Shown here: in pieces, positions 15,456-24,330 of the stretch | Position numbering within the stretch: position 1 is the first letter of the stretch | Layout of the letters: each line of letters opens with the position of its first letter | DNA from: DASUPK01 sp963801055 | Lineage (GTDB): Bacteria > Actinomycetota > Thermoleophilia > Solirubrobacterales > 70-9 | Direction: 5' to 3' | NCBI GenBank assembly: GCA_963801055.1 | Contig: CAWDDE010000006.1 | Span: forward strand, 1 to 64,000 | DNA length: 64,000 nucleotides | Translations under genes and position numbers: made by a program | Notes under the pieces: model-generated | Databases searched by the model: none | The model's input: only the letters and a program-made list of their open reading frames with translations | What the model was told of the DNA's origin: nothing

Positions 15456-16147
15456 GTCGCCGCCTCCAGAGCCCGCCTGATCCGGCCGAGATTCGCCGAG
15501 GCGGCTTTCGCGTCGAGCTCGAACCAGACCAGGGTCACCCAGAGCAGTGCCATCCCGGCCAGGCAGACCAGGAACGCGAACAGCATCGAGTCGGGGAGGC
15601 CCCCGGCGGACGAGAACGTCCTTGGGTGGACCAGTGGCTCTGCCAGCCGCACCGCGAGGAAGTTGAGCGGCACGAAGGCCCCCGCCGTGATCGCGAAGAC
15701 GGACGCGTAGCGCGCCTGCCGGTCGCGGTCCTCGATCGCGTAGCGCAGCGGGTAGTAGGTCGCATAGAGGAGGAAGACGATCAAGAAGCTGACCAGGGTC
15801 GGCTCGCGCCACTCCCACCAGACGCCCCAGGACCCCTTGGCCCAGATCGCCCCGGTGAGCAGAACGCCGAGGCCGAAGATCACCGAGATGTGGATCGAGA
15901 CGTAGGCGCGGGCATCGTGCTCGGGGTCCCCGGTCCGCAGGTGGCGGATCGCGTGCACGGCCGCGACGATGAACCCCAGCAGCGCCACGGTCGCGAGCGG
16001 AACGTGCAGGTAGAAGATCTTCTGGATGAAGCCCTGGTCGGCGTCCTCCGGCGCGTAGAAGAACGCCAGCGCATAGCCGGCGCCGAGGACCGCGACGGTC
16101 GCGATCGCGAGGCGGCTAAGCGTTATCGATTTGAGCGCGTTGGCCAT
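15452..16147 (-). CDS. ccmC: cytochrome c maturation haem-handling protein CcmC
   Basis: A polytopic membrane protein that presents haem on the outer face of the membrane for cytochrome c assembly. With the ATG at 16147 it has 231 residues and about six helices. The key feature is the tryptophan-rich haem-binding loop KGSWGVWWEWREP (WWD-like domain), with conserved His in YLHVPLATVALLG and RTFSSAGGLP following the family pattern. The longer frame upstream overlaps ccmB and is not supported. It lies 14 bases downstream of ccmB. Confidence 0.9.
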   Translation of the reverse strand: MANALKSITLSRLAIATVAVLGAGYALAFFYAPEDADQGFIQKIFYLHVPLATVALLGFIVAAVHAIRHLRTGDPEHDARAYVSIHISVIFGLGVLLTGAIWAKGSWGVWWEWREPTLVSFLIVFLLYATYYPLRYAIEDRDRQARYASVFAITAGAFVPLNFLAVRLAEPLVHPRTFSSAGGLPDSMLFAFLVCLAGMALLWVTLVWFELDAKAASANLGRIRRALEAAT

Positions 16148-16161
16148 CCGATGCTCCGCGG

Positions 16162-16830
16162 CTAGTCGTCCAGCAGGAAGTCGAAGGTGGCGTAGCCGAC
16201 CAGGAGGAAGATCAAATCGTAGAGGCCGAGCAATCCAAGCCACGTAGCGAAGCGCCCGTAATCAGGGCCGCCCGCGGCCAGCAGGTGCTCGCCCGCCCCG
16301 GCCGTCGCGATCACCAGCGGAACCAGCAGCGGCAACAGGATCAGCGGCGCCAGTAGATCGCGCGCGCTCGACATCGTCGCGATCGTGGAGATCAATGTCC
16401 CGATGGCGGCCAAGCCGATGTCGGCCAGAAGGAGGACGAGGGCGAAGGGGACCAGGCCCGACGCCGAGTCGAGGAAGAAGAGCGCGAAGATCGGCACGGC
16501 GACCAGCTCGAGGACGACGAGGTAGATCACGAGGGCGCTCGCCTTGGCGGCGAAGAGGACGGTGCGGTCGACGGGAGCCAACCTGACCAGGTCGAAGCCC
16601 CCCTCCTCGCGCTCGGCGACGAACAGGCGGTTGATGGCGAGCAGCGCGGCGAAGAGCAGGGTCGGGACGAGCACGCCGGCGGCGAGCTCGCCGTCGAGAC
16701 TCGTCCGATCGAGCCCGAAGCGGAAGATGACGAAGGCGGTGACGGCGAACAGCGCCATCGCCGGCAGGGAGCGGAGCGTGCGGAGCTCGACGCGGAGGTC
16801 CTTGCGCAGGAGCGCGGCGAACGGGGTCAT
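16162..16830 (-). CDS. ccmB: haem exporter permease CcmB
   Basis: Membrane subunit of the CcmAB transporter, which in other bacteria uses ATP to release haem-bound CcmE. The 222 residues form about six hydrophobic helices; the N-terminal FAALLRKDLRVELRTLRSLPAM and NRLFVAEREEGGFDLVRLAPVDR are characteristic of CcmB. The ATG overlaps the ccmA stop by 4 bases, so subunits A and B should be made in step. Confidence 0.9.
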   Translation of the reverse strand: MTPFAALLRKDLRVELRTLRSLPAMALFAVTAFVIFRFGLDRTSLDGELAAGVLVPTLLFAALLAINRLFVAEREEGGFDLVRLAPVDRTVLFAAKASALVIYLVVLELVAVPIFALFFLDSASGLVPFALVLLLADIGLAAIGTLISTIATMSSARDLLAPLILLPLLVPLVIATAGAGEHLLAAGGPDYGRFATWLGLLGLYDLIFLLVGYATFDFLLDD

Positions 16831-17513
16831 CCGAGCTCCAGGACCGCGTCCGCGCCGGCGACCGCCGTCTCCCGGTCGTGGCTTGAGACGACGCGGGTGC
16901 GGCCGTTCCCGGCCGCGATCAGTGGCGCGACCAGCCGCCGGGCCTCGCTGTCGAGGTGCGCATCGGGCTCGTCGAGCAAGAGCAGCTCCGGCTCGTGAAG
17001 CACGGCGCGGCAGATGTCGACCCGCTGCAGCATCCCGGCCGAGAGCTCGGCGACGCGGTCGTTCGATCGGCCGGACATGCCCACGGCGTCGAGCAGCCGG
17101 TCTACCCGCGCCCCCGGGGCCGCCGACTCGAGCCCGTGGAGGGCTGCCGCGAGCCGGAGGTTCTCCCTGGGGGTCAGGTCGCGATAGAGCAGCGGCTCGT
17201 GACCGAGATACCCGATTCGCCCGCGGAGGCGATGCGTGTCTTTGGGCAAGGCGCAGCCGAGTACCGAGGCCTCACCCCCGCTCGGCCGGAGGAGGCCGGC
17301 GAGGATCCGCAGCAGGGTCGACTTGCCCGATCCGTTCGGACCGAGGACCGCGACGCTCCCTCCTGGATCGACCCGAAGGTCGAGTCCCTCGAGTGCCGTC
17401 CGATCGCCGAACTCGCGCCGCAGCCCGACCAGTTCGATCGCCGGCGCCGATGCGTCGCTTGCGGGGCTTTCCTCGCCCGACAGCCCTTCCACGGCGGCCG
17501 TTTGCGACGTCAA
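16827..17513 (-). CDS. ccmA: haem exporter ATP-binding protein CcmA
   Basis: ABC ATPase of 228 residues and first gene of the ccm-hem operon. Walker A is LGPNGSGKSTLLRILAG, the Q-loop region is GYLGHEPLLYRDLTPRENL, and the signature AELSAGMLQRVDICRAVL is a divergent LSxGM form typical of CcmA. Walker B is ELLLLDEPDAHLD and the switch His lies in VVSSHDRE. The N-terminus has about 25 residues of Ser/Ala-rich lead before the fold. The promoter of the whole operon should lie in 17514-17635. Confidence 0.9.
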   Translation of the reverse strand: MTSQTAAVEGLSGEESPASDASAPAIELVGLRREFGDRTALEGLDLRVDPGGSVAVLGPNGSGKSTLLRILAGLLRPSGGEASVLGCALPKDTHRLRGRIGYLGHEPLLYRDLTPRENLRLAAALHGLESAAPGARVDRLLDAVGMSGRSNDRVAELSAGMLQRVDICRAVLHEPELLLLDEPDAHLDSEARRLVAPLIAAGNGRTRVVSSHDRETAVAGADAVLELG

Positions 17514-17635
17514 ACGGGTTGCTCCTCACCCATCAGTCGGGTCGCGCCTGGCGGCGCGCCCTTGCATTACCAGCGCACCCTCGCATAACGCGAATCTAGC
17601 GGGGTACGGGCGGTAGGCCCGCTTCGAGCTCGGGG

Positions 17636-19324
17636 CTAGCCGCCCTTGCGCATCGCCCGTCGGGTCACCTCGACGAGCGGGCGGAACCCCTCGCGAAGGG
17701 CCTTGAGGCGATTGCCGTTCCGGCTGTAGAGCAGCTGCGCGGAGTAGCGGATCGCGTCGCCGAGCCTGCGGTCGTACGGCTGCCACCACAGATCGCGGGT
17801 CCAGCCCGGCTCCCAGGCCAGCTGTTTGATGTTCACGCACTCGTAGAAGCCGAACTTGGAGTGCGAGCGACCGAGTCCCGAGTCCTTGACGCCGCCCCAG
17901 GCGCACACACAGGCGCCGTGCGAGAAGGAGTGGTCGTTCACCCACACCATTCCGGACTGGATCTGGTGCGCCATCCGCTCTCCCTTCGCCCGGTCCTTGG
18001 TCCAGATCGACGCCCCGAGACCGAACTGGGAGTCGTTGGCGAGGTCCACCGCCTCCTGCTCGCTATCGACCGTGATCACCGGGAGCACCGGACCGAAGAT
18101 CTCCTCCTTCATGATCCGCATCTCGTGGGTGACGCCGGTGAGCACGATCGGCGCGATGAAGCTCCCCTTCATGCCCTCGACCTTGGTGGGACCGCCCGTG
18201 AGCTGCTCGGCGCCGTTCTTCACGGCGTCCTCGACCAGCTCGTTGACCATTCCCGCCTGCTCGTCGGAGACCATCGGGCCGATCTCGGTCGTCCAGTCGC
18301 GCGGGTCGCCCACCGTCAGCCGCTCGGTTTCGCGGACGACGCCCTCGAGGAAGGCGTCGGCCACGTCCCGGTGGACGTAGACGCGCTCGATCCCCGAGCA
18401 GGTCTGACCGGCGTTGGCGAAGCCGCCCCAGACCGAGCCGGAGATGGCGTTGGCGAGATCCGCGTCGGGGCAGACGATCTGCGGGTCCTTGCCGCCCAGC
18501 TCCAGCACCGAGCCCTTCATCCGCCTGGCGCACACGACCCCCACCTTGCGGCCCACCTCGACCGAGCCGGTGAAGAAGATCTTGCCCGCGCTCGACTTGG
18601 CCAAGGCGTCGCCGATCCGGCCGCCGCCGTGCACGGTCCGCACCAGGCCCTCGGGGAGCCCCGCCTTCTCGAAGGTCTGCCGGATCCGTTCGCCGATCAG
18701 CGGAGTGAGGCTGGCGGGCTTGAGGACGACGCCATTGCCCGCCATCAGGGCGATCGCGACCTCGCCGAAGGGAATGGACCACGGGTAGTTCCAGGGAGCG
18801 ATCACGCCCACGACCCCGATCGGCTCGTAGGTGAGCTTGGCGCTCTTCGACTTCAGGAACATCGGCATCGAGAGCTTCTCGTCGGCGAGGATCTCCGGGC
18901 CGTTGTCGGCGATCCACTTCAGGGCGTCGACGGTCGGCAGGATCTCCATCGTGTAGCTCTCCACCCGGGGCTTGCCCTGCTCGTCGGTGAGCAGCTCGGC
19001 GATCCCGTCCAGCTCTGAGAGCAGCACGTCGCCCGCGCGACGCATGTAGCGGGCACGGTCCTCGAGCGAGAGCGCGGCCCAGAACGGCTGGACCTCCGCC
19101 ACGTCGTCGACGACGCCCTGCACCTTTGAGGAGGTCAGCGTCTCGACGGCCCCGATCAGCTCCCCCGTCGCTGGGTTGAAGGACTCGAGCGCCGGCGCGC
19201 CCTTGGATCGCTTCGAGGACTTGGCCTTCTTGTCCGACCCTGCGGGCGCGGCGCCGTTGCCGCTCCCGCCGTCGGCGCCTGACTTCCGGCCAGTGCTGGT
19301 GCTGCGGGAGCTGCTCGCCTCCAT
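17636..19324 (-). CDS. aldehyde dehydrogenase family protein with extended termini
   Basis: NAD(P)-dependent oxidation of an aldehyde to the acid. The core has GVIAPWNYPWSIP, FTGSVEVGRKV, the general-base Glu in VLELGGKDPQIV, the nucleophilic Cys in ANAGQTCSGIERVYV, and EIFGPVLPV. At 562 residues it exceeds the usual 480-500. The first 45 or so residues are a low-complexity Ser/Gly/Lys lead, and the last 60 (LWWQPYDRRLGDAIRYSAQLL...) are extra, as in some actinobacterial succinate-semialdehyde-type enzymes. The substrate cannot be read from sequence. It is a single gene between the ccm operon and rarA. Confidence 0.85.
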   Translation of the reverse strand: MEASSSRSTSTGRKSGADGGSGNGAAPAGSDKKAKSSKRSKGAPALESFNPATGELIGAVETLTSSKVQGVVDDVAEVQPFWAALSLEDRARYMRRAGDVLLSELDGIAELLTDEQGKPRVESYTMEILPTVDALKWIADNGPEILADEKLSMPMFLKSKSAKLTYEPIGVVGVIAPWNYPWSIPFGEVAIALMAGNGVVLKPASLTPLIGERIRQTFEKAGLPEGLVRTVHGGGRIGDALAKSSAGKIFFTGSVEVGRKVGVVCARRMKGSVLELGGKDPQIVCPDADLANAISGSVWGGFANAGQTCSGIERVYVHRDVADAFLEGVVRETERLTVGDPRDWTTEIGPMVSDEQAGMVNELVEDAVKNGAEQLTGGPTKVEGMKGSFIAPIVLTGVTHEMRIMKEEIFGPVLPVITVDSEQEAVDLANDSQFGLGASIWTKDRAKGERMAHQIQSGMVWVNDHSFSHGACVCAWGGVKDSGLGRSHSKFGFYECVNIKQLAWEPGWTRDLWWQPYDRRLGDAIRYSAQLLYSRNGNRLKALREGFRPLVEVTRRAMRKGG

Positions 19325-19665
19325 CGCTGCTTCCTCTCGTCGCTTGCGCTCGGTCGGGAGCGATTCTACGTGGCGCCGCGGGCCGGAAATTCACCCGCGG
19401 CCCGGCCGGTCAGGAAGCTGACACGGGGAGGGCGGCCTCCCGCCGAGGCCGCTCTCCCATCTCTCCCTCCTGCCGACCATGTCGGCCGAAAGAAGTGGAG
19501 GCCGAGAGCAATCCCCGAGCTCCCGGCCTCCGTGTCCACTCCCCGGCTTTTTACGCGCCGGCTCCGGCGAACCGCACGATTGCCAGAGCGTCAGACGACC
19601 CTCAGAACACGTCCTTGCCGGAAAGGTTGCGGCGGTAGCAATGACCTCATGCGCTTAACGTGCGG
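19325..19665. other. 341-bp intergenic region between rarA and aldehyde dehydrogenase
   Basis: No credible gene; a short plus-strand open frame here looks like chance. It should contain the promoter of the aldehyde dehydrogenase on the minus strand and the 3' end of the rarA transcript. The only clear structure is the long hairpin at 19494-19541, listed separately. Confidence 0.5.
19494..19541 (-). terminator. candidate terminator hairpin after rarA
   Basis: The complementary arms are GGAGGCCG and CGGCCTCC, extended by AGTGGA/TCCACT with a small bulge, and enclose a loop of about 19 bases. On the minus strand the 3' side runs into a moderately T-rich stretch (CTTCTTTC). On the plus strand it is followed by CTTTTT. 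It could stop transcription in either direction, but the large loop lowers confidence. Confidence 0.4.
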
Positions 19666-21009
19666 CTAACTCTGGTCGCGTCCGCCCAGTAGCTTGCGCA
19701 GTCGCTCGAGCCGCTCCCGGAGCTCCGCCTCGAAGCCGCGGTCTGTCGGCTCGTAGAAGCGCTCGCCCCGGACCGACTCGGGTGCGAGCGGCTGGTCGGT
19801 GACGGCGTCCGGCTCGTCATGCGGGTACCGGTAGCCCTCGCCCCGGCCGAGCTTGCGAGCGCCTGGATAGTGGGAGTCCTGCAGGTACGGTGGCGGCTCG
19901 GCGGCGCCGTGCTCGCGCACGTGCGCCCCGGCCCTGGAGATTGCGCGGGTGGAGGCGTTCGACTTCGGTGCGAGGGCCAGATAGGCGGCGGCCTGGGCTA
20001 GGTTGAGCGCGCACTCAGGCAGGCCGACCCGGTCGACCGCCTGGGCGGCGGCGTTGGCGATCAGGAGGGCCTGCGGATCGGCGTTGCCGATGTCCTCCGA
20101 GGCGAAGATCACCATCCGCCGAGCGATGAAGCGGGGATCCTCGCCCCCCTCCAGCATCACCGCCAGGTAGTAGATCGAGCCGTCCACGTCGGATCCGCGG
20201 GTCGCCTTGATCCAGGCCGAGATGTAGTCGTAATGCTTGTCGCCCTGGCGGTCGTAGAGCAGGGCCTTGCGCTGCAGGGCGTCCTCGACGGCTGCGATCG
20301 AGACCTCGCTCTCGCCGGCCGCGGCGGTGGTCTCGGTCGCCCGCTCGAGCGCCGCCAGGGCGACGCGCGCATCGCCGCCGGCCCGGGCCGCCAGCATCCG
20401 AAGTGCCTCGTCCGGGATCGGCGGGGAGCCCGGGAGCCCGCGCTCGTCGGTCAGCGCCCGCCGCAGCAGGCCCTCGATCTCGTCGTCGGCGAGCGGCCGG
20501 AACTCGTAGATCTGAGTCCGGGAGAGCAGGGCCGAGTTCACCTCGAAGTAGGGGTTCTCGGTCGTCGCCCCGATCAGCGTGATCAGGCCCTCCTCCACGG
20601 CCGGGAGGAGAGCGTCCTGCTGTGCCTTGTTGAAGCGGTGGATCTCGTCCAGGAAGAAGATCGTCGGCCGCCCTGAGGCGCGGCGCTCCTCCGCGCGGGC
20701 GATCACCTCCCTGACCTCGGCCCGCCCTGCGTTGACGGCAGAGAGCTCCTCGAAGGCGCCCTCGACCCGCGCTGCGATGATCCGCGCCAGCGTCGTCTTT
20801 CCGGTTCCGGGCGGGCCGTAGAAGATCGCCGAGTGGGGCTCTCCGGACTCGATTGCGACCCGCAGCGCCGAGCCCTCGCCGAGCAGGTGACTCTGCCCTA
20901 CGAACTCGTCCAGGTATCGCGGGCGCATCCTGGTCGCGAGCGGCGTCTCCCCCAGCGGGACGCCGGTCCGGCGGGCCTCGCCGCCCGTCTCGAAGAGCCG
21001 CTCGCTCAT
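19666..21009 (-). CDS. rarA: replication-associated recombination protein RarA (MgsA)
   Basis: AAA+ ATPase of the clamp-loader-like RarA/MgsA/WRNIP1 family, which acts at stalled replication forks. From ATG 21009 it has 447 residues: PLATRMRPRYLDEFVGQSHLL, Walker A FYGPPGTGKTTLARII, Walker B IFFLDEIHRFNKAQQDALL, sensor 1 GATTENPYFEVN, LSRTQIYEFRPL, and the C-terminal SDVDGSIYYLAVMLEGGEDP with ASEDIGNADP. The upstream in-frame extension to 21099 overlaps the SnoaL-like gene and lacks homology. The ATG overlaps that gene's stop by 4 bases. Confidence 0.95.
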   Translation of the reverse strand: MSERLFETGGEARRTGVPLGETPLATRMRPRYLDEFVGQSHLLGEGSALRVAIESGEPHSAIFYGPPGTGKTTLARIIAARVEGAFEELSAVNAGRAEVREVIARAEERRASGRPTIFFLDEIHRFNKAQQDALLPAVEEGLITLIGATTENPYFEVNSALLSRTQIYEFRPLADDEIEGLLRRALTDERGLPGSPPIPDEALRMLAARAGGDARVALAALERATETTAAAGESEVSIAAVEDALQRKALLYDRQGDKHYDYISAWIKATRGSDVDGSIYYLAVMLEGGEDPRFIARRMVIFASEDIGNADPQALLIANAAAQAVDRVGLPECALNLAQAAAYLALAPKSNASTRAISRAGAHVREHGAAEPPPYLQDSHYPGARKLGRGEGYRYPHDEPDAVTDQPLAPESVRGERFYEPTDRGFEAELRERLERLRKLLGGRDQS

Positions 21010-21419
21010 GCGTGCTCGCCGGCCAGGCGCCCGGCCGCCTCCGTCGCGTCCTCGACACTCGGGTAGACGTGAAAACGGGTCGCCAGCCCATCCCTCCACT
21101 CGTAGAGCCAGCCGAAGACAGTGTCGATCTCGACGCCGCTGGATGCCCCGCGGCCCACGACGTGGACCGGCACGACCAGCATTGACTCATCCACCTCGAC
21201 GATCTCACCGAGGTCGTAGCTGATCTCGGCCCATGCCTCCTCCCACTGACTCACCCATTGCCGAAAGCCCTCATAGCCACCGTAGGTACCGGAATTGACG
21301 ATGCCGGGGGCGCCGTAGATCTCGCCTTCGGGGTCGATCAGTTGCCGGACCCTCTCCTCGTTGCCCTGCAGGTACGCGGCGAGGAGCTCGTAGACGCGCT
21401 CGACGTTCGGGTTCCCCAT
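21006..21419 (-). CDS. SnoaL-like (NTF2 fold) protein
   Basis: The 137-residue product has the NTF2/SnoaL layout. An N-terminal helix (VERVYELLAAYLQGNEERVRQLIDPE) precedes YGAPGIVNSGTYGGYEGFRQWVSQWEEAW and then beta strands with VPVHVVGRGASSGVEIDTVFGWLYEWRDGLATR. Family members are small binding or isomerase domains with varied ligands; no function is assigned. Overlap by 4 bases with rarA suggests co-transcription, with this gene first. Confidence 0.75.
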   Translation of the reverse strand: MGNPNVERVYELLAAYLQGNEERVRQLIDPEGEIYGAPGIVNSGTYGGYEGFRQWVSQWEEAWAEISYDLGEIVEVDESMLVVPVHVVGRGASSGVEIDTVFGWLYEWRDGLATRFHVYPSVEDATEAAGRLAGEHA

Positions 21420-21487
21420 GCGCTTCCAGTATGAACCCGCGGCATGGCGCGCCTTGGCCGGAGCGCCCCTCCCTTAAGCTGGGCCCG

Positions 21488-22828
21488 ATGGAGGAGGGCA
21501 CCGCCACGACCGCCGTCCCCCAGGGCCTCGGCCCCTGGGCGGTCGAGCTTCTCGGCCGCCTGATCCAGACGAACACGGTGAACCCGCCCGGGAACGAGCG
21601 GCCCGTGCAGGAGTTCCTGCGCGGGACGCTGACCGCCGCCGGCTTCGAGTGCGATCTGCTCGAGGGCGAGCCCGGTCGCCCGAACCTCGTCGCCCGGCTG
21701 CGCGGCGCCCAGGACGGGCCGACCCTCACCCTCCTCGGCCACGTCGACACCGTCCGCGCCGACCCCGACGAGTGGAGCTTCGATCCCTGGGCCGGCGATG
21801 TCGTCGACGGTTGGGTCCGCGGCAGGGGCGCGCTCGACATGAAGGGCCAGGTTGCCTCGGAGGTCGCGGCCTGCGTCATGCTCGGCGGCAGCGGCTGGCG
21901 CCCCGCGGCGGGCGATCTCCTCCTGGTGCTGACCGCCGACGAGGAGGTCGGCGGCGGGCTGGGCGCACACTGGCTCTGTGAGCATCATGCCGACGCGGTG
22001 CGCAGCGACTTCGTCGTCAACGAGGGCGGCGGCTCGCTGGTCGAGTTCGGGGGCCGGCGCCTCTACACGCTCAGCGTTGGCGAGAAGGGGATCTTCCGGA
22101 TGCGCCTCCGTACCACGGGCCGGGCCGGGCACGCCTCCGTGCCGCGCATCGGCGACAACGCCCTGCTCAAGCTCGCCGGCTATATCTCCGCCCTCACCGA
22201 GCAGCCGCCGCCGGAGCCGACGCCGGTCGGCGAGGCACTGCTGGAGGCGCTCCTCGGCGAGCCTTTCCCCGACCAAGAGGGGGTGCGGGCCGGGCTCGAC
22301 CGCCTTCGGGCCGCGCAGCCGCTCCTCGCCGACTACCTCGTCGAGCCGATGCTTGGCGTGACGCTGACGCCCACGATCGCCGAGTCGGGCAGGAAAGCGA
22401 ACGTGATCCCGTCGGAGGCGGTTGCGCTGATCGACTGCCGCGTGCCGCCGGGCTACGGCGAGGATGAGGCGCTCAGGCAGCTCGAGACGCTGATCGGCGA
22501 GGGCGACTACACGGTCGAGTTCAGCGATGGCGTGGTCGGCAACACCTCCCCGATGGAGTCGCCCCTCGCGGACGCCATCCGCGACTGGGTCCGCGAGGTC
22601 GATCGGGGTGCAGGCTTGGCGCCGATGGTGATGCCCGGGTTCAGCGACAGCAACCCCTTCCGCACGGCCTTCCCGGACGCGGTGGTCTACGGGTTCTGCC
22701 CGCATCGCGAGATCGGCTTGCTGGAGGCAGCGCCGCTCGTACATGGAGCGGACGAGCGCGTTCCCGCGTCCGACGTCGAGCTGGCGGCGAGCTTCTTCTA
22801 CGAGCTGCCCCGGAGGATGCTCGGGTGA
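21488..22828 (+). CDS. M20 family metallopeptidase/deacylase
   Basis: A zinc amidohydrolase of the M20/ArgE/DapE group that cleaves dipeptides or N-acyl amino acids. The ATG at 21488 gives 446 residues. Metal and catalytic motifs are LLGHVDTVRAD (first His/Asp), GRGALDMKGQVA (bridging Asp), LTADEEVGGG (catalytic Glu-Glu), and a late VHGADERVP His. RTTGRAGHASVPRIGDN is the lid-domain His. It is divergent from the SnoaL/rarA pair, and its stop overlaps the next start (GTGA). Exact substrate unknown. Confidence 0.9.
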   Translation: MEEGTATTAVPQGLGPWAVELLGRLIQTNTVNPPGNERPVQEFLRGTLTAAGFECDLLEGEPGRPNLVARLRGAQDGPTLTLLGHVDTVRADPDEWSFDPWAGDVVDGWVRGRGALDMKGQVASEVAACVMLGGSGWRPAAGDLLLVLTADEEVGGGLGAHWLCEHHADAVRSDFVVNEGGGSLVEFGGRRLYTLSVGEKGIFRMRLRTTGRAGHASVPRIGDNALLKLAGYISALTEQPPPEPTPVGEALLEALLGEPFPDQEGVRAGLDRLRAAQPLLADYLVEPMLGVTLTPTIAESGRKANVIPSEAVALIDCRVPPGYGEDEALRQLETLIGEGDYTVEFSDGVVGNTSPMESPLADAIRDWVREVDRGAGLAPMVMPGFSDSNPFRTAFPDAVVYGFCPHREIGLLEAAPLVHGADERVPASDVELAASFFYELPRRMLG

Positions 22829-23694
22829 GCGACGCGAGCCAGAACGGCGACAGAAGCTCGGCGCAGGAGGACTACGTCCTGCGTCTCGGCGGGATGGCGC
22901 TGCGCAACGGGCTCTTGATCCACGGCCCCACCTCATGGTCGGCGGCCGCGCGGGACGACTCCGGCGAGATCCAGGTCGCCTCCGACCGGAAGCCGGCGGT
23001 GGCTCCGGACCTGGCCGCCCGGGTGCCGCTCTTGCGCGGGCCCCTGAGGCTGGCAGAGGCCTTCATGCTGATCCCGACCGTGCGGATCAGGCTGCCCGCC
23101 GCGCGGCTTCCCTTCGAGGACATCCGGGTGATCGGCGCGATGCTGGTCGCCTCGAGCGCGAGCCGGGCGCTCCGACGCCGGGGCTCGAGCGCGGCGCGTG
23201 AGCTGCTGCAGGCCGCCCTCGGCCTCGCGCCCGCGATGGTGGCGCTCAGCGATCGTGACCTGGCCGCCTACCACGGGGTCGAGCACAAGGCGATCGGCGC
23301 CTACGAGGCCGGCTCCGACGATCCAGCCTCCGCCACCAAGGAGCACGAGCGCTGCGGGTCCAACCTGGTCGTCCCGATGCTGGTGCTCTCGGCGGCGGGG
23401 CAGCTCCTGCTCGAGCGCGCGCTCGAGCGGCCCGGCCCGCTCGCCAGGGCGGCCGTGGGGGTCGCCAGCGCCTCGCTGGCCGCCGAGATGTTCGCCTGGA
23501 GCGAGCGCAACTCCGATACCTCCGCCGCGCGCGCCTTCCATCGCCCGGGCTACGAGATCCAGAGGCTGATCGCCACGAAGGAGCCGACTCCCGAGCAGCT
23601 CGAGGTCGGGGTGGCGGCGCTGCGCGAGATCCTCCGCGTCGAGCAGGAAGCCGACGGCGAGCGGGCGCAGGGCGATCCACTGCCCGCGACGTAG
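22825..23694 (+). CDS. DUF1385 family membrane protein (YqhQ-like)
   Basis: Starting at GTG 22825, overlapping the peptidase stop, this 289-residue protein carries the DUF1385 hallmark YHGVEHKAIGAYE followed by KEHERCGSNLV, a His/Glu/Cys set suggesting a metal site. The beginning, LRLGGMALRNGLLIHGPTSWSAA, also matches the family (GGqAVieGVmmR-like). Several hydrophobic helices surround these motifs. Family members are widespread but of unknown activity. It lies just upstream of methylmalonyl-CoA epimerase. Confidence 0.8.
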   Translation: MSDASQNGDRSSAQEDYVLRLGGMALRNGLLIHGPTSWSAAARDDSGEIQVASDRKPAVAPDLAARVPLLRGPLRLAEAFMLIPTVRIRLPAARLPFEDIRVIGAMLVASSASRALRRRGSSAARELLQAALGLAPAMVALSDRDLAAYHGVEHKAIGAYEAGSDDPASATKEHERCGSNLVVPMLVLSAAGQLLLERALERPGPLARAAVGVASASLAAEMFAWSERNSDTSAARAFHRPGYEIQRLIATKEPTPEQLEVGVAALREILRVEQEADGERAQGDPLPAT

Positions 23695-23704
23695 ACTCAA
23701 GCGC

Positions 23705-24115
23705 GTGCTCGGCCGGATCGACCACATCGGCGTCGCCACCGATGACCTCGACGCGGCGGTTGCCCTCTATGAGGGCACGCTCGGGATGCCGGTGGCGCAC
23801 CGCGAGACCGTCGAGAGCCAGGGGGTCGAGGCGGTGCTGCTCGACATCGGGGAGGGTCATGTCGAGCTGCTGCGTCCGCTCGGGCCGGACACCCCGATCG
23901 GCAAGTACCTCGACAACAAGGGCCCGGGCCTGCACCACGTCGCCTACGCCGTGGACGACATCGAGGGCGTGCTGGGCAAGCTCAAGGAGGCGGGGATCGA
24001 GATGATCGATTCGGAGCCGCGGGTCGGGATCCGGCAGTCGCGAGTCGCCTTCGTCCATCCGCGTTCGACCGGCGGGGTCCTCACCGAGATCGTCGAACCG
24101 GCGAAGGCGCACTGA
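23705..24115 (+). CDS. mce: methylmalonyl-CoA epimerase
   Basis: A vicinal-oxygen-chelate enzyme that interconverts the 2R and 2S forms of methylmalonyl-CoA, linking propionyl-CoA to succinyl-CoA. The 136 residues contain the first metal His in GRIDHIGVATDDLDAA, the second in GPGLHHVAYAVDDIEGVL, and the Glu in GVLTEIVEPAKAH, plus IDSEPRVGIRQSRVAFVHP. The length is normal. It starts at GTG 23705, 10 bases after the DUF1385 gene, and abuts the next gene by 1 base. Mutase genes are not in the window. Confidence 0.9.
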   Translation: MLGRIDHIGVATDDLDAAVALYEGTLGMPVAHRETVESQGVEAVLLDIGEGHVELLRPLGPDTPIGKYLDNKGPGLHHVAYAVDDIEGVLGKLKEAGIEMIDSEPRVGIRQSRVAFVHPRSTGGVLTEIVEPAKAH

Positions 24116-24330
24116 TGGCCTCCGGAAGGGTCGAGATCGGATTCTCGGGCGGTCAGGTGGTGGCCGTCCGGATCAGCGACGAAAAGCTCAGGGACCTGCG
24201 CAAGGCCCTCGACAAGGCCGACGGCTGGTCGGACCTCGAGACCGAGGACGGCACGGTGGCGCTCGACCTCCGCGAGGTGGTCTTCGTGCGAGGCGCCCCG
24301 GGCGAGCATCGCATCGGCTTCACCGGATGA
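24115..24330 (+). CDS. small conserved hypothetical protein
   Basis: A 71-residue soluble protein beginning MASGRVEIGFSGGQVVAVRI, then a helix (DEKLRDLRKALDKADGW), then beta strands TVALDLREVVFVRGAPGEHRIGF. It looks like a small beta-alpha-beta barrel or antitoxin-sized domain, but I recognise no family. Its ATG shares a base with the epimerase stop and its own stop overlaps the methyltransferase start by 4, so it is firmly inside the operon and likely real. Confidence 0.65.
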   Translation: MASGRVEIGFSGGQVVAVRISDEKLRDLRKALDKADGWSDLETEDGTVALDLREVVFVRGAPGEHRIGFTG

